From: Chloracidobacterium sp. UBA3360
GTDB lineage: Bacteria > Acidobacteriota > Blastocatellia > Pyrinomonadales > Pyrinomonadaceae
Direction: 5' to 3'
Length of the DNA: 39,046 nt
Assembly: GCA_002360555.1 (NCBI GenBank)
Contig: DEQS01000104.1
Span: 1-39,046 of the forward strand
The position numbers and the translations under genes are program-made. The notes beneath the pieces were generated by a model. It was given only the letters and a program-made list of their open reading frames with translations. It searched no databases and had not been told where the DNA came from. Positions 7,904 to 15,172 of this stretch are shown here, one piece after another; position 1 is the stretch's first letter, and every line of letters begins with the position of its first letter.

Positions 7904-8179
7904 TTAATTCTCCGAGTCTCCTTCTGCCTTCCCTTCGCGCTTCTTTTTTTGAAACGTCCCGTCTTTCATCTGCATTACGACTTCTTTAGCCCTCGCATCC
8001 GCCGGATCAGTGATCTCTTGCAGGGCACTCAACGTCGCACCAAGCATCGTCTTTTCCTCAGACGCCCGCCGTTCAAATTCGTCCGACGTGCTTACACGCG
8101 GCTTGCTCAACAACTTGAGAGCGACGATTGCCCCGAGGACAAGCAAAACAAAAAATCCAAGTCCGATCCAATCACCCAT
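7904..8179 (-). CDS. Small single-pass membrane protein of unknown function
   Basis: The protein has 91 aa. One membrane segment at about 5-24 (IGLGFFVLLVLGAIVALKLL) is followed by a charged cytoplasmic-type tail of about 65 residues. The tail contains a predicted amphipathic helix (SDEFERRASEEKTMLGATL) and ends in a Lys/Glu-rich stretch. I do not recognise a family. It starts 44 bp after kdsB ends and stops 2 bp before pyrG begins, so it belongs to the same transcription unit. The tight coupling and absence of overlapping strong ORFs support it as real. Confidence 0.75.
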   Translation of the reverse strand: MGDWIGLGFFVLLVLGAIVALKLLSKPRVSTSDEFERRASEEKTMLGATLSALQEITDPADARAKEVVMQMKDGTFQKKKREGKAEGDSEN

Positions 8180-8189
8180 CTTGTCTAAA

Positions 8190-8222
8190 AATAATTACTA
8201 ATTAGTAATTAGATAATTATTA
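8190..8222. repeat. AT-rich palindromic word repeat (element G)
   Basis: Positions 8192-8211 are a perfect 20-bp palindrome made of the words TAATTAC and TAATTAG. A further half-word run (ATAATTATTAATCATT) follows toward the kdsB stop. It lies in the kdsB to small-membrane-protein gap. With no T-tract it does not look like an intrinsic terminator. Confidence 0.75.
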
Positions 8223-8223
8223 A

Positions 8224-9030
8224 TCATTTTCCTTGGATCAAAGCTCTTACCCGCTCGAGATCTTCCTGCGTATCGACCGCGATCGAGCTTTCGTTCGTAT
8301 GGATCACGCGGATCTTCGCCCCGTTTTCCATTGCTCTAAGCTGTTCGAGCATCTCGATCTGCTCTAAAGGAGATGGCGGCAACTTAGTAAACTCAAGCAA
8401 ATACTCGCGTCGGTAAACATAGATGCCGGTATGTTTGCGAAAATTATTTAGCAGTTCAGGCTCGGCTTCGATCGCTTCATTCGGGCCGCCGTGTCGCAGA
8501 GCCGCTTCACGCGGAAACGGCATCGGTGAACGCGAAAAGTAGAGAGCGTAGCCGTTTTCGCCGACCACGACCTTTACGACATTGAAATTCAGGACCTCAT
8601 CCCAGAGGCTTTTGATCGGTTCCGAAGCCGTAGAAATATCCGCGTCAGTATCGTCGATCAATGCCTGAACAGCAGCGTCGATCGTGTCAGGCGAGATCAA
8701 AGGCTCGTCGCCCTGAACGTTGACGATGAACGAACCGGCGGGCATCAATTCTGCTACCTCAGCGATCCGATCGCTGCCCGACTGATGCTCAGCCGATGTC
8801 ATCATTGCCTCGCCGCCGGCCGCGATAACAACATCAAAGATCTCTTGAGAATCGGTCGCTACGATCACACGATCTACGAGCTTGGCCGCACGAGCCCGCT
8901 CCATCGTGTGCCAGATCAACGGTTTCCCGGCGATTTCACACAGCATTTTCCGAGCAAGCCTCGTCGAACCGAGTCGTGCCGGAATCACAGCGATCACATT
9001 TTGTTGAGGGTTTTTCCCGTGTAGCTCCAC
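8224..9030 (-). CDS. kdsB: 3-deoxy-manno-octulosonate cytidylyltransferase (CMP-KDO synthetase)
   Basis: KdsB activates KDO with CTP to CMP-KDO, the donor for lipid A glycosylation. The 268-aa Rossmann-type nucleotidyltransferase has VIAVIPARLGSTRL with an unusual ARKML where most members have PGKPL, then RVIVATDSQEIFD, HQSGSDRIAE, NVQGDEPLI, and HTGIYVYRREYL. The listed start is GTG at 9030. A second in-frame GTG eleven codons in would give the more usual N-terminus MIAVIPAR. Neither has a Shine-Dalgarno. It heads the minus-strand run that continues through pyrG, kdsA and kdsC. Confidence 0.96.
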   Translation of the reverse strand: MELHGKNPQQNVIAVIPARLGSTRLARKMLCEIAGKPLIWHTMERARAAKLVDRVIVATDSQEIFDVVIAAGGEAMMTSAEHQSGSDRIAEVAELMPAGSFIVNVQGDEPLISPDTIDAAVQALIDDTDADISTASEPIKSLWDEVLNFNVVKVVVGENGYALYFSRSPMPFPREAALRHGGPNEAIEAEPELLNNFRKHTGIYVYRREYLLEFTKLPPSPLEQIEMLEQLRAMENGAKIRVIHTNESSIAVDTQEDLERVRALIQGK

Positions 9031-9038
9031 GGGATTCT

Positions 9039-9067
9039 AGACTATCTTGTCTTTGGTCGAAACTCAA
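9039..9067 (-). promoter_or_regulatory. Possible kdsB promoter
   Basis: The minus strand has TTGAGT (9062-9067), a 17-bp gap and TAGTCT (9039-9044). The inferred start falls within a few bases of the kdsB GTG at 9030, so the transcript would be nearly leaderless. The -10 match is weak. Confidence 0.35.
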
Positions 9068-9118
9068 GAACGAAAAGACGAACTTGGAACTCTCTCGCCG
9101 TTTGGATAAACTCTTTTG

Positions 9119-9982
9119 GTGCAGAATCCAGATCAAACCGCGTACTACTCAGAGCTGCCTTTGCCGGTCGAACCCGCAATTACGCCGGAACCGCCATCAC
9201 CGAATAACCCGCCGTGGGGATCTTTGGAAGGCGTAGGGCTTTGGGTCGCAAGCATTCTGGCCATCCTTATCATCCCAACGATCTTTCTGCTGCCCTATCT
9301 CGCGACGATGCAGCCGCCAATTACTGAGAGCGAGCAACTCGTCGAATTTGCAAAGACCGATCCGACCTCTGTCTTTTTACAGATCGTCGCGATCATTCCG
9401 GCTCATCTGTTGACCATCCTGCTCGCGTGGCTGATCGTTACCAGACGACGTAAATATTCATTTAAGGAAATGCTCGGCTGGCAAACAGGCGGCTTTCGCT
9501 GGTGGCATTATCTTATCGTTTTGGGAGGGTTCTTTGTGCTCGCCGCAGTTGTTGGATCGCTCGTTCCCGAACAGGAAAACGATCTGATAAAGATGCTGCA
9601 AAGCTCACGTTCGGCGGTTTATATCATCGCTTTCGTAGCGACATTTACCGCTCCGTTTGTCGAAGAGGCCGTCTATCGCGGAGTTCTCTATTCGGCGTTT
9701 CAAAGGGCTCTCGGCGTTCCGGCGGCATTTGCATTGGTCACGTTTCTATTCGCCGTCATCCACGTGCCGCAATATTGGCCGAGCTATTCAACGATCTTTC
9801 TTTTGGGAGTGCTGAGCGTCATTCTGACAGCGATACGAGTTAAGACCAATAATCTTTGGCCGTGTATAGTTCTCCACACCCTTTTCAACGGCATCCAATC
9901 TGTCTTTCTTCTTGCCGAACCGCTGTTGCCAAAACCTGAGGTGCAACAGCAGGCAGCGACGATCTTTCATCTTCTAAAATAA
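9119..9982 (+). CDS. CPBP family intramembrane metalloprotease
   Basis: This is a polytopic membrane protein of about 287 aa in the CAAX/bacteriocin-processing (Abi) protease family. A Pro-rich cytoplasmic N-terminus is followed by about seven hydrophobic segments. The family motifs are present: EEAVYRGVLY (EExxxR), FAVIHVPQYW with its His, and HTLFNG near the C-terminus. These side chains form the putative metal site within the membrane. The first possible start is TTG at 9116; I prefer the GTG at 9119, one codon later. No strong Shine-Dalgarno is seen. It is transcribed divergently from kdsB and convergently with the FecR gene. Substrates of bacterial CPBP proteases are largely unknown, and nothing nearby identifies one. 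Confidence 0.92.
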   Translation: MQNPDQTAYYSELPLPVEPAITPEPPSPNNPPWGSLEGVGLWVASILAILIIPTIFLLPYLATMQPPITESEQLVEFAKTDPTSVFLQIVAIIPAHLLTILLAWLIVTRRRKYSFKEMLGWQTGGFRWWHYLIVLGGFFVLAAVVGSLVPEQENDLIKMLQSSRSAVYIIAFVATFTAPFVEEAVYRGVLYSAFQRALGVPAAFALVTFLFAVIHVPQYWPSYSTIFLLGVLSVILTAIRVKTNNLWPCIVLHTLFNGIQSVFLLAEPLLPKPEVQQQAATIFHLLK

Positions 9983-10011
9983 AAAGACGGGAGAATCAAT
10001 ATTCTCCCGTC
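9981..10011 (-). terminator. Rho-independent terminator of the FecR gene
   Basis: A perfect 11-bp stem, GACGGGAGAAT/ATTCTCCCGTC (9986-9996 and 10001-10011) with a CAAT loop, is followed on the minus strand by TTTTT. It lies 26 bp past the FecR stop. On the plus strand the stem immediately follows the CPBP stop but lacks a T-tract, so termination from that side may be weaker. Confidence 0.85.
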
Positions 10012-10036
10012 CCGTAAGTGTTTAGTCCGATCTCGT

Positions 10037-11143
10037 CTAATTATCCTTTTTCCGGTCAGTGTTTATCTTGTCGGTTGGAAGAGGGGCGATGATCGGTCTG
10101 TCATTGCGGACCGGTCTGCGAATATCGAAATCGCCCGGATCATTTTCAATACGTGGCTGGCGTTTACGTTCGATCACCTTAAACGGTAGCTCCTCGTTAC
10201 GAATTATCCCGCCACGTCCGGTATTTCGCGGATCTTTTCGATTCGGATCGGCAACAGCCACCGGAGGCGACGTTATATACCAAGGCAGGTTATACCAAAA
10301 GAATCCGCCGCCAAGTCCAAAGCCGTAAGGCGAACGCCAACCGTAACCAAATGGCAAAAAGCAATACGACATAGAACGCGGATTGAACACCCACAGTCCA
10401 AAGGAGTCAAACATGCTCCAACGGCCAATGTCGAATGAACTGATCAAACTATCGCGAACATCCCGTTCTTGCAGCGACGATGTCATTTTAGCCAGATCTT
10501 TCGAACGGCTTTTGCTCCAGTCGCCCAAATCGCCGCGGTTGTCACGGTCAAATTTCGTGACGGCGGCAGTCGTCGACCCAATAACGCCCGTTCGTCCTTT
10601 CTTGATCAACGTCAACGATGGGTCAGCCAACTGGGCCTTGCCCTCAAAAACTGCGACCGTCGCGAACCCGTTTTGCGGCACATCGACCTTATAGACACCG
10701 GTTTCGATCAATGCGAGGCTGCCGGTCGGAGTTTCGACTATTACTTGAAACTCGTTAGCCGCAAAAACCTCAAACATCGCCGTACCGCTATCGACGCGGA
10801 TCTTTAAGTCGTCAAGTGAAGTGGTTAGAAAATGAAAAGATGAATTAGAACCTAGACGAATATACGAGCCCGGATTAAGAAGGATTTCGGCCTTACCGTT
10901 CGCTCCCGTCGAGACACGGTCACCGGTCTCAAGCTGGTCACGTCTGAGCAATACGCCGCTGCGGCCTTCTTTCCTCGCAACCGTCACATCACCTTCGATA
11001 AAATTTACGCCACCCGCCTTAGCTGAGATCGTATATTTATCGGCGGTCGCCGAATAGGTCACCTTCTGCTGTCCGAAACTAAAAGATGCAAGGACCAACC
11101 CGGCCGCAAATACTGTGAACATCTGAAAAAAACTTCTTTTCAT
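10037..11143 (-). CDS. FecR domain-containing exported protein
   Basis: The protein has 368 aa with a Sec signal peptide at about 1-24 (cleavage near SFGQ). The FecR domain covers about 60-170: LLRRDQLETGDRVSTGANGKAEI, a glycine-rich beta turn (LNPGSYIRLGSNSSFHF), then RVDSGTAMFEVFA and VETPTGSLALIETGVYKV. Unlike FecR sigma regulators it has no N-terminal cytoplasmic region or transmembrane anchor, and no ECF sigma factor is nearby. It thus resembles the stand-alone periplasmic FecR proteins common in Acidobacteria. The C-terminal half has an aromatic/Gly stretch (FLPFGYGWRSPYGFGLGGG) and a basic Arg/Pro tail. The function is unknown; a structural or cell-surface role is inferred. Confidence 0.85.
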   Translation of the reverse strand: MKRSFFQMFTVFAAGLVLASFSFGQQKVTYSATADKYTISAKAGGVNFIEGDVTVARKEGRSGVLLRRDQLETGDRVSTGANGKAEILLNPGSYIRLGSNSSFHFLTTSLDDLKIRVDSGTAMFEVFAANEFQVIVETPTGSLALIETGVYKVDVPQNGFATVAVFEGKAQLADPSLTLIKKGRTGVIGSTTAAVTKFDRDNRGDLGDWSKSRSKDLAKMTSSLQERDVRDSLISSFDIGRWSMFDSFGLWVFNPRSMSYCFLPFGYGWRSPYGFGLGGGFFWYNLPWYITSPPVAVADPNRKDPRNTGRGGIIRNEELPFKVIERKRQPRIENDPGDFDIRRPVRNDRPIIAPLPTDKINTDRKKDN

Positions 11144-11177
11144 ACCAATCTCCCGTTAAAAACCTGTGTCAGTTAAA

Positions 11178-11206
11178 AGAGTATTCGCTTTCGGTGCGAA
11201 ACTCAA
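11178..11206 (-). promoter_or_regulatory. Possible FecR gene promoter
   Basis: Minus strand TTGAGT (11201-11206), 17-bp spacing, TACTCT (11178-11183). The inferred transcript would have about 28 nt of leader before the ATG at 11143. Confidence 0.4.
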
Positions 11207-11281
11207 TCGTTTTTCAACACCGTTGACGCTTTCTTAAATTACGCGAACAACCTTTACTAACCATTCGTTATCTAAGTAGAT

Positions 11282-11316
11282 GCCGGAACATTCCGGCGAG
11301 GTGCCCGCGACGGGCA
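11282..11316 (+). promoter_or_regulatory. Tandem hairpins before small ORF, with SD-like GAGG between them
   Basis: Two back-to-back inverted repeats precede the ATG at 11323: GCCGGAA-CA-TTCCGGC (11282-11297) and TGCCCG-CGA-CGGGCA (11302-11316). An SD-like GAGG lies between them at 11298-11301, 21 bp from the ATG. Folding of the second hairpin would bring it to about 6 nt. Confidence 0.5.
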
Positions 11317-11322
11317 AATCCT

Positions 11323-11580
11323 ATGGCTACTCATAAAGATCCAGATCAGTGTTTTGCACCGCTTGAGGTTATCGAGCGGCTATTGAGTATCAGGGCTGAG
11401 CTCGGTTTTACCGAAACGCTCTATCTTGATAGATCGCAGGAACTGACGGATTTTCTTGATGCTTATGGGTTTGATGCGTATGCGTTCTCGACTGAGAACG
11501 ATAAGATCAACTATGACGATTATTCAACCCCCGTTGTACCCGGTGGCGATAATCTTCACTGTTCCTTCACGGCACACTAG
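11323..11580 (+). CDS. Small acidic protein of unknown function
   Basis: This 85-aa ORF lies alone between two minus-strand genes. I do not recognise it. The first 50 residues look like two amphipathic helices (LEVIERLLSIRAELGF, then SQELTDFLDAYGFDAYAF). The rest is Asp/Tyr-rich and probably unstructured (DKINYDDYSTPVVPGGDN) and ends in CSFTAH. There is no signal peptide or membrane segment. Support comes from good codon structure, its position in an otherwise empty 550-bp gap, and flanking RNA-hairpin potential on both sides. No direct Shine-Dalgarno is at normal spacing. It could be a small regulator, a peptide precursor, or not a gene. Confidence 0.5.
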   Translation: MATHKDPDQCFAPLEVIERLLSIRAELGFTETLYLDRSQELTDFLDAYGFDAYAFSTENDKINYDDYSTPVVPGGDNLHCSFTAH

Positions 11581-11623
11581 TTCACAATTTCCAACAACTG
11601 AACGAACGCTCGGGTGTCAGTAG

Positions 11624-11673
11624 CCCGCAAGTAAATAAGGGCACACGTAATAATTGCGGGTGCCCTTACTTAC
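11624..11673. other. Structured RNA element or bidirectional stem-loop with pseudoknot potential
   Basis: GTAAATAAGGGCAC (11631-11644) and GTGCCCTTACTTAC (11660-11673) are complementary at 13 of 14 positions with a 15-nt loop. The loop's TTGCGGG (11654-11660) is also complementary to CCCGCAA (11624-11630) just before the left arm. The two helices interlock as an H-type pseudoknot. No T-tract follows, so a plain intrinsic terminator is unlikely, although it lies between two convergent genes. Confidence 0.6.
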
Positions 11674-11689
11674 GTTGTGGCTGGTAATA

Positions 11690-12979
11690 CTATTGTGCTT
11701 TGATAATAAAGAGCGTGCCGTCGTCATCTAAGAATTTCCGTTCGGTAAAATCGGCAACCCCCTTTCGAACGTGGTCGATCATTTGTTTGGCGGGTAAGTG
11801 GATCCCCGACAGAATGCGTTTGGCGAATCGCTCGTTACCGTACTCCTCGCCGCCCGGATTTGCCGCCTCGGTAATGCCATCGGTGTAGATGACCATCACC
11901 TGGCCCTCTTCAAACCGGATAAAATGCTGGTGATAGTGGCTGTCGTGAAACATCCCAAGCGGCATATCTCCGTATTCCACGAAACGATATTCGCCGTCTG
12001 GTTTTATGAGCAGCGGCGGATTGTGCCCGGCGTTTGAGAAAACGAATGTGCGGTTGGTCGAATCTAGCAGCCCGTAGATCGCCGTTATGAACTGATTGTC
12101 CTCAGTCGAGTCGCTCAATAACGCGCCGACCTTGCCAAACGCGATATGCGGAGCGTAGCCGATCTGAGCACTTACGCGTAGGCTGGCTCGTAAGAATGCC
12201 ATGAGCAAAGCAGCGGGAATTCCCTTCCCGACGGCGTCAGCTACGACGATGCCGATCTGGTCCTCATATAATCGCACCCAGTCGTAATAGTCGCCCGAAA
12301 CCTCTTCGGTTGGGAAAATATACGCCGAGATATCAAATCCCTCGACAACCGGATCCGCCGACGGCAGCAACTCAAGCTGTACCTGACGGGCGATCTCAAG
12401 CTGTGCCTGCAGGCGTTTTTTCTCGACCACTTGCTCGTGCAAACGGACCTTTTCGATGATGATCGCGACCTGAGACGTGAGGAGCTGCAAAATTGCCAGA
12501 TCGTCTTCGGAATATGCATCGAGTTGATCGCTTTCGAGGTCAAACGCTCCAATGACGTGTTCATTTGAAATGATCGGAGCAACCATCTCAGACCGCGTCA
12601 ATTCGCGTGCGGCAAAGTATCGCGGATCCTTGCTGACGTCATGCGAAATTATCGGTTTGCCGGTCTGGGCAACAGTTCCCAGAAATCCCTCGCCCATCTT
12701 GAGCCGCGGCTCGATCAACTCAAAGCTGATCTGGTAACCACGGATGGCACTCGACTTAAATATATATGGGCTTTTATCCTCGTCGCTAAATTCGATCAGA
12801 TAGATACCCGCCGCATCGTATGGTAAAAGCGATCCGAGCGTGTCCATCACGAGATTGAGCACCTCTTCGAGATCGAGCGAGCGGCTGATCGTTTTGGTAA
12901 TATCGAGCAGCATGCGCAGCTTATCGACGGTCGATAACCGTTCAACCTTGCCGCCTGCCGGTATTTTTTGCTGATCCAT
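11690..12979 (-). CDS. GAF-SpoIIE (PP2C-type) serine phosphatase, RsbU-like
   Basis: The protein has 429 aa. Residues about 25-180 form a GAF sensor domain (LGSLLPYDAAGIYLIE, GFLGTVAQTGKPIISHDV, AFDLESDQLDAYSEDD). A helical linker (about 185-210, KKRLQAQLEIARQVQLELLP) leads into a SpoIIE phosphatase domain with SGDYYDW, VVADAVGKGIPAALLMA, SNAGHNPPLL and YTDGITEA. The Asp residues of GDYYD, DAVGKG and TDGI are the expected Mn/Mg ligands. Such proteins dephosphorylate anti-anti-sigma factors in partner-switching stress cascades. No kinase or STAS gene lies nearby, so the target is unknown. It starts 4 bp after the ImmA/IrrE-like gene and is surely co-transcribed with it and nuoI. Confidence 0.92.
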   Translation of the reverse strand: MDQQKIPAGGKVERLSTVDKLRMLLDITKTISRSLDLEEVLNLVMDTLGSLLPYDAAGIYLIEFSDEDKSPYIFKSSAIRGYQISFELIEPRLKMGEGFLGTVAQTGKPIISHDVSKDPRYFAARELTRSEMVAPIISNEHVIGAFDLESDQLDAYSEDDLAILQLLTSQVAIIIEKVRLHEQVVEKKRLQAQLEIARQVQLELLPSADPVVEGFDISAYIFPTEEVSGDYYDWVRLYEDQIGIVVADAVGKGIPAALLMAFLRASLRVSAQIGYAPHIAFGKVGALLSDSTEDNQFITAIYGLLDSTNRTFVFSNAGHNPPLLIKPDGEYRFVEYGDMPLGMFHDSHYHQHFIRFEEGQVMVIYTDGITEAANPGGEEYGNERFAKRILSGIHLPAKQMIDHVRKGVADFTERKFLDDDGTLFIIKAQ

Positions 12980-12983
12980 TGCT

Positions 12984-13598
12984 CTACTCGCCCTGAAAAA
13001 TTCGCTCTTTGTACGCGTCCCACAGCCGCGAAACTTTGATCCTATACTCTACCAAAGCCCGGCTGACATTAAAATGTCGTGCGATCTCCTGCGCCGTCTT
13101 GCCAGCGTTGACCATCCGTTTGAGTCCGGTATACGGAACGAGAGCGGCGGCTCCGGTCGAATACGCTTCTTCTTCGATCGAGTGGTTGTAATCGCGGGCA
13201 ATGACCTTGCCGTCTTTGTTTTTATTTTCGATAGCCAGACGGCTTGGTTTGTGGCCGAGAAACAGGTGACAGACCTCTTCCATCAAGGTTGCGTTTTGGC
13301 GCGTGCGGCTGTGCGTCGGATTTAGGATGATAAGCTTTTGCCCGTTTGGCAGCGTGACCGAAGCGGCTCCACCCGACCACATTTCCTTTCCGTCACCCAG
13401 CAAATGCTTTTTCGTCTCGTCCGTAAGCAGCGGCTCGATCTGATCAAAAGGTGCTACAAACAATTTAGCGACACGCGCAAGCTCAAACGGATCAAGCCGC
13501 TCGTCGTCTCGCTTGAGCCCCGCAAATTGACGAAGCCCGAGAGCACGCAATTCGTGATGTCTTCCTTTTTGTGTTGGCGGGAGTTCGGATGAATCCAC
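12984..13598 (-). CDS. ImmA/IrrE-family metallopeptidase-like protein with C-terminal HTH
   Basis: The open frame extends to 13823, but those extra residues overlap nuoI out of frame and have its shadow composition. I place the start at GTG 13598, two bases after the nuoI stop, giving 204 aa. The ImmA/IrrE (DUF955) core is NATLMEEVCHLFLGH (103-116) with a downstream acidic segment, SIEEEAYSTGAAALVPY (140-156), that supplies the third ligand. The expected HExxH reads E107-E-V-C-H111, so the first zinc His is Glu. The C-terminus (about 165-192, KTAQEIARHFNVSRALVEYR) looks like a helix-turn-helix. ImmA and IrrE cleave repressors, in phage and stress control respectively. Whether this one is a protease or a DNA-binding relic is open. 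Confidence 0.75.
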   Translation of the reverse strand: MDSSELPPTQKGRHHELRALGLRQFAGLKRDDERLDPFELARVAKLFVAPFDQIEPLLTDETKKHLLGDGKEMWSGGAASVTLPNGQKLIILNPTHSRTRQNATLMEEVCHLFLGHKPSRLAIENKNKDGKVIARDYNHSIEEEAYSTGAAALVPYTGLKRMVNAGKTAQEIARHFNVSRALVEYRIKVSRLWDAYKERIFQGE

Positions 13599-13600
13599 GG

Positions 13601-14152
13601 CTATCTGTCGGTTTTTTCGCCGCCCTTTGTCCTGATCTTTTTGAATTCCGAATCCACATCTTCGCTGGAAAGTGCGACGCGGTAATTCTTTGACTGCACC
13701 TGTTTTGTGATAAGCAAGTCGTCTTTTGTCTTCAAAAGGTCGGCACGGTTGTAAACCGAGAGTTCGAAGTTGTAGCCGTGGGTGATCGCGTCTTTTGGGC
13801 ACGCCTCGACGCAGAATCCGCAAAAGATACAGCGGCCGTAATCGATGTTATAGACCTTAGCGTAACGCTCGTCACGGCCGATGCGTTCGGCGTACGGACG
13901 GGCATCATCCTCGGCTTCGATGTAGATGCAATCCGAAGGGCAAGCCGCCGCACAGAGATAACAGGCGACGCATTTTTCTTTGCCCGCTTCGTCTACGTGC
14001 AGCAGATGCTGACCTCGATAACGCGGCTGCACCGTCACCGGTTCATCCGGATATTGCACAGTCCAATTATGCCGCGGTATCTCGGAAAGCGTACGCTTCA
14101 TCCCCTTGAGAATGGCGACAGTTGATTCAATTACGTCGGCAACGACTGACAT
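13601..14152 (-). CDS. nuoI: NADH-quinone oxidoreductase subunit I (NuoI), isolated
   Basis: The protein has 183 aa with two [4Fe-4S] clusters: C61-C64-C67-C71 (CVACYLCAAACP) and C108-C111-C114-C118 (CIFCGFCVEACP). These match the N6a/N6b ferredoxin domain of complex I subunit I, which passes electrons to the quinone site. The N-terminal segment RHNWTVQYPDEPVTVQPRYRG and the C-terminal YNRADLLKTKDDLL are typical of NuoI rather than of free ferredoxins. No other nuo gene lies in the window. Its neighbours are a zinc-ribbon membrane protein 6 bp upstream and an ImmA/IrrE-like gene 2 bp downstream. The main nuo cluster is presumably elsewhere. Confidence 0.93.
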   Translation of the reverse strand: MSVVADVIESTVAILKGMKRTLSEIPRHNWTVQYPDEPVTVQPRYRGQHLLHVDEAGKEKCVACYLCAAACPSDCIYIEAEDDARPYAERIGRDERYAKVYNIDYGRCIFCGFCVEACPKDAITHGYNFELSVYNRADLLKTKDDLLITKQVQSKNYRVALSSEDVDSEFKKIRTKGGEKTDR

Positions 14153-14158
14153 AAATTC

Positions 14159-15079
14159 CTATCTAAAACCACCGCTCATGGCGGCAAAACCTATTACAAA
14201 AATGATGTAGATCCAGTAGATGATACCCAGCAGAAAGAAAATACCGCCGCATATCATACCGGCCATAGCCAGGCCTTTACCGCCGAATGTATTTGGGTCG
14301 TTCTTGATATTTTTCATACCAAGATAACCGGTTATCAACGCGGCAATGCCCGTGATCGGCGAAATATAGCAACATAACGAAATGATACCCAAAACCAGCG
14401 ACACTATCGGCAATGTTTTGTTCTGTCCGGCAACGCCGGCCGGAGGCGGTTGAAACGGTGTGTTCGAACCGATCTGTTGATTTTGCCAAGCCGCATCGGG
14501 TGCGGGCGGCGGCGTCCATTCCGCAACCGGAGCCGGAGCCTCAAACGGAATGTCAACGCTCGGCTGGATCATCGTCGCCGGTTCGTCATAAACAGGTGCA
14601 GCCGGAGCAGGCTCCTCATAAGTCTCTGGCTCAGGAGCCGGTTCCTCTGCCATCGAAAACGGTGACGGCGGCGGCTCAGGTGCGATAAATGCGGGCGGCT
14701 CGGGTGACGGGATCTCTTCGGCTTCAGGTTCGCTGTCGCCTAAGATCTCTTTCATTTCCGTATCCGACGCATACATCGTCTTTAACGGATCCGACTCCGG
14801 CAGATCTAGGACTTCGTCCGGCGGTGCGATCGCGATCGACCCGACCGTCTGGTGGACCTCAGGCTCCTCCGCCGCTGCTTCTTCGACAGGTGCCTCGACT
14901 TCTAATACAGGCTCAGGTTCCGTCTCGATGGGCGGTATCTCGATGGGCTTTGCCGGTGTCGAGACTATCGTCGCATACGGGTCAAAAGCCGGTTCGTCGT
15001 CCACCAAAGTGGCTCCGTCGAGCTGACAGAACTTCATCGAATCTTCGTATGTCTTATCGCAAGTCGGGCATTTTTTCAT
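14159..15079 (-). CDS. Zinc-ribbon, Pro/Glu-rich linker, DUF4190 membrane protein
   Basis: The protein has 306 aa. The N-terminus MKKCPTCDKTYEDSMKFC is a short zinc-ribbon-like knuckle (C4, C7, C18). Residues about 30-205 are a low-complexity Pro/Glu/Ala linker, probably disordered. The C-terminal 90 residues hold two or three membrane segments of the DUF4190 type (LPIVSLVLGIISLCCYISP, GIAALITGYLGMKNIKNDP, GICGG...). Zinc-ribbon plus DUF4190 proteins are frequent in Acidobacteria; their function is not known. The gene precedes nuoI by 6 bp. The acidic linker could tether a cytoplasmic zinc knuckle to the membrane. Confidence 0.82.
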   Translation of the reverse strand: MKKCPTCDKTYEDSMKFCQLDGATLVDDEPAFDPYATIVSTPAKPIEIPPIETEPEPVLEVEAPVEEAAAEEPEVHQTVGSIAIAPPDEVLDLPESDPLKTMYASDTEMKEILGDSEPEAEEIPSPEPPAFIAPEPPPSPFSMAEEPAPEPETYEEPAPAAPVYDEPATMIQPSVDIPFEAPAPVAEWTPPPAPDAAWQNQQIGSNTPFQPPPAGVAGQNKTLPIVSLVLGIISLCCYISPITGIAALITGYLGMKNIKNDPNTFGGKGLAMAGMICGGIFFLLGIIYWIYIIFVIGFAAMSGGFR

Positions 15080-15090
15080 AGTTTTATCCT

Positions 15091-15120
15091 GTCAGAGCCA
15101 CCTGCGTTAGCGGGTGGGTT
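15091..15120. repeat. Short palindrome CCACCTGC-GTTA-GCGGGTGG (element J)
   Basis: Arms at 15098-15105 and 15110-15117 pair with one G-T wobble around a GTTA loop, flanked by GTCAGAG on the left. It is compact, GC-rich and has no T-tract. It lies upstream of the zinc-ribbon gene, downstream of ndk. It may be a REP-like unit. Confidence 0.6.
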
Positions 15121-15172
15121 GTTGAAAGCGATCTACAAGCGTTAAACTGCTGAAACTTTTATACCTTTACGC

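Noticed and set aside
7320..7907. Plus-strand open frame opposite pyrG
   Set aside because: Antisense to a clear CTP synthase; composition typical of a shadow frame.
13599..13823. N-terminal extension of the ImmA/IrrE-like frame
   Set aside because: It overlaps nuoI in another frame and reads as Arg/Lys-rich shadow sequence. The GTG right after the nuoI stop gives a sensible domain boundary.
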